From contig CALKAL010000015.1 in NCBI GenBank assembly GCA_937983065.1, forward strand, positions 1 through 5,688: 5,688 nt of DNA. The letters run 5' to 3'. This DNA is from an uncultured Bacillaceae bacterium. Its GTDB lineage: Bacteria; Bacillota; Bacilli; Bacillales; Alkalibacillaceae. Below are positions 5,150 through 5,688 of the stretch, piece by piece (positions within the stretch are counted from its first letter, which is position 1; each line of letters starts with the position of its first letter). Made by a program: the position numbers and the translations under genes. Below the pieces are notes generated by a model. The model worked only from the letters and a program-made list of their open reading frames with translations, had not been told where the DNA came from and did no database searches.

Positions 5150-5587
5150 ATGTTAGATATCGAGCAAATTAAATCGATTATTCCTCATCGTTATCCGTTT
5201 TTACTTATCGATAAAATTACTGAAATGGAAGAAGGAAAACGATGCGTCGGTTATAAAAACGTCACGGCGAACGAACCATTTTTCCAAGGGCATTTTCCAA
5301 ACTATATGGTCATGCCAGGGGTGCTCATTGTCGAAGCCCTCGCCCAAGTAGGTGCCGTTGCGCTTCTGAACAAGGAAGAAAATAAAGGCAAGCTAGGCAT
5401 GTTTACAGGGATTGACCGCTGCCGATTCAAAAGACAAGTGAAACCAGGAGATACGTTAAAATTAGAAGTTGAAATCCTTCGTTTAAAAGGGCCAATTGGA
5501 AAAGGAAAAGCCGTTGCCACAGTGGACGGAGAATTAGCTTGTGAAGCGGAAATTATGTTTGCAATTGTTGATCCGGATGAAGGGTAA
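5150..5587 (+). CDS. fabZ: 3-hydroxyacyl-[acyl-carrier-protein] dehydratase FabZ
   Basis: This cytoplasmic enzyme removes water from 3-hydroxyacyl-ACP to give trans-2-enoyl-ACP in each round of type II fatty acid elongation. The 145-aa product is a single hot-dog fold of normal length. It shows IIPHRYPFLLID at 10-21, the active-site loop GHFPNYMVMPGVLIVEALAQ at 47-66 with catalytic His48 and Glu62, then FTGIDRCRFKRQVKPGD and the C-terminal ATVDGELACEAEIMFA. One oddity is Met53, where the family nearly always has Pro (PVMPG or PIFPG). The start at 5150 is fixed by GAGGAGG (5137-5143) 6 bases before the ATG and by the family-typical MLDIEQIK; an upstream frame to 5096 overlaps the preceding gene. 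It lies directly behind the EpuA-like gene and is closed by a strong terminator. Confidence 0.97.
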   Translation: MLDIEQIKSIIPHRYPFLLIDKITEMEEGKRCVGYKNVTANEPFFQGHFPNYMVMPGVLIVEALAQVGAVALLNKEENKGKLGMFTGIDRCRFKRQVKPGDTLKLEVEILRLKGPIGKGKAVATVDGELACEAEIMFAIVDPDEG

Positions 5588-5596
5588 TATTGCAAG

Positions 5597-5625
5597 AACC
5601 GAGGGTAGGACACCTCGGTTTTTTT
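5597..5625 (+). terminator. Rho-independent terminator of fabZ
   Basis: AACCGAGG (5597-5604) pairs perfectly with CCTCGGTT (5613-5620) around an 8-base loop. A T-run covers 5619-5625, the first two T being part of the stem. It lies 9 bases beyond the fabZ stop and marks the end of this transcription unit. Confidence 0.93.
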
Positions 5626-5688
5626 GTTTCTACTTAAACTACTATCGGTTATTGTTTCCTCAGAAGAATGGAGGATAAAGGACAAATC

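Noticed and set aside
5302..5685. Minus-strand ORF of 127 aa opposite fabZ
   Set aside because: It is fully antisense to a well-conserved enzyme and crosses a strong terminator; no motif was recognised.
5626..5688. Possible start of a next gene (ATG at 5668, or GGAGG/AAAGGA as a ribosome binding site for a start beyond the edge)
   Set aside because: Only seven codons are visible from the ATG and it lacks a good ribosome binding site. The purine-rich 5670-5682 stretch may instead serve a start outside the window. Not enough to call.
1..5688. Search for tRNA, rRNA, CRISPR array, insertion sequence, riboswitch, or phage/defence genes
   Set aside because: No cloverleaf, regularly spaced array, transposase, terminal inverted repeats or recognisable riboswitch core was seen on either strand. 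The genes are ordinary Bacillales core genes.

Overview
The window is a conserved chromosomal core locus of a Gram-positive, endospore-forming, flagellated member of the Bacillales, most likely a Bacillaceae species with moderately low GC. The evidence is protein-level recognition of SpoIIQ and SpoIIID, which occur only in endospore formers, together with Mbl, FlhO, FlhP and FabZ, all close in length and motifs to their Bacillus subtilis counterparts. The strong AAGGAGG-type ribosome binding sites fit this. The acidic SpoIIQ linker would suit an alkaliphilic or salt-tolerant relative, but that is only a guess.

Layout, all genes on the + strand. Positions 1-80 hold a very C-rich, T-poor repeat block with a G-quadruplex-type motif on the minus strand. 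A SigF-like promoter (141-169) leads to spoIIQ (208-894), which ends at a clear terminator (913-945). A SigE-like promoter (1039-1067) drives spoIIID (1110-1367, TTG start). A 403-base gene-poor interval follows, with one weak candidate small ORF on the minus strand and, at its right end, a good extended -10 SigA promoter (1691-1719) for mbl (1771-2772). Then come flhO (2878-3699) and flhP (3726-4553), ended by a hairpin (4574-4596). A short-spaced pair follows: an EpuA-like single-pass membrane protein (4635-5132) and fabZ (5150-5587), closed by a strong terminator (5597-5625). The last 60 bases hold no complete gene.

The genes fall into four functional groups. SpoIIQ is made in the forespore under SigF and forms the forespore half of the channel that zips the two membranes during engulfment. 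SpoIIID acts in the mother cell as a DNA-binding regulator that modifies SigE output. Mbl is an actin-like filament protein that guides lateral wall synthesis. FlhO and FlhP are distal flagellar rod subunits. FabZ dehydrates 3-hydroxyacyl-ACP in fatty acid elongation; the role of its EpuA-like partner is unknown. The promoters read here (SigF, SigE, SigA) match these compartments and roles.

I see no new defence system, mobile element, CRISPR array or biosynthetic cluster. The points most worth a second look are the C-rich repeat/G4 block at the left edge, the unusually degenerate LytM site of SpoIIQ, the Pro-to-Met change in the FabZ active-site loop, the long charged N-terminal extension on the EpuA-like protein, and the possible antisense small ORF between spoIIID and mbl.
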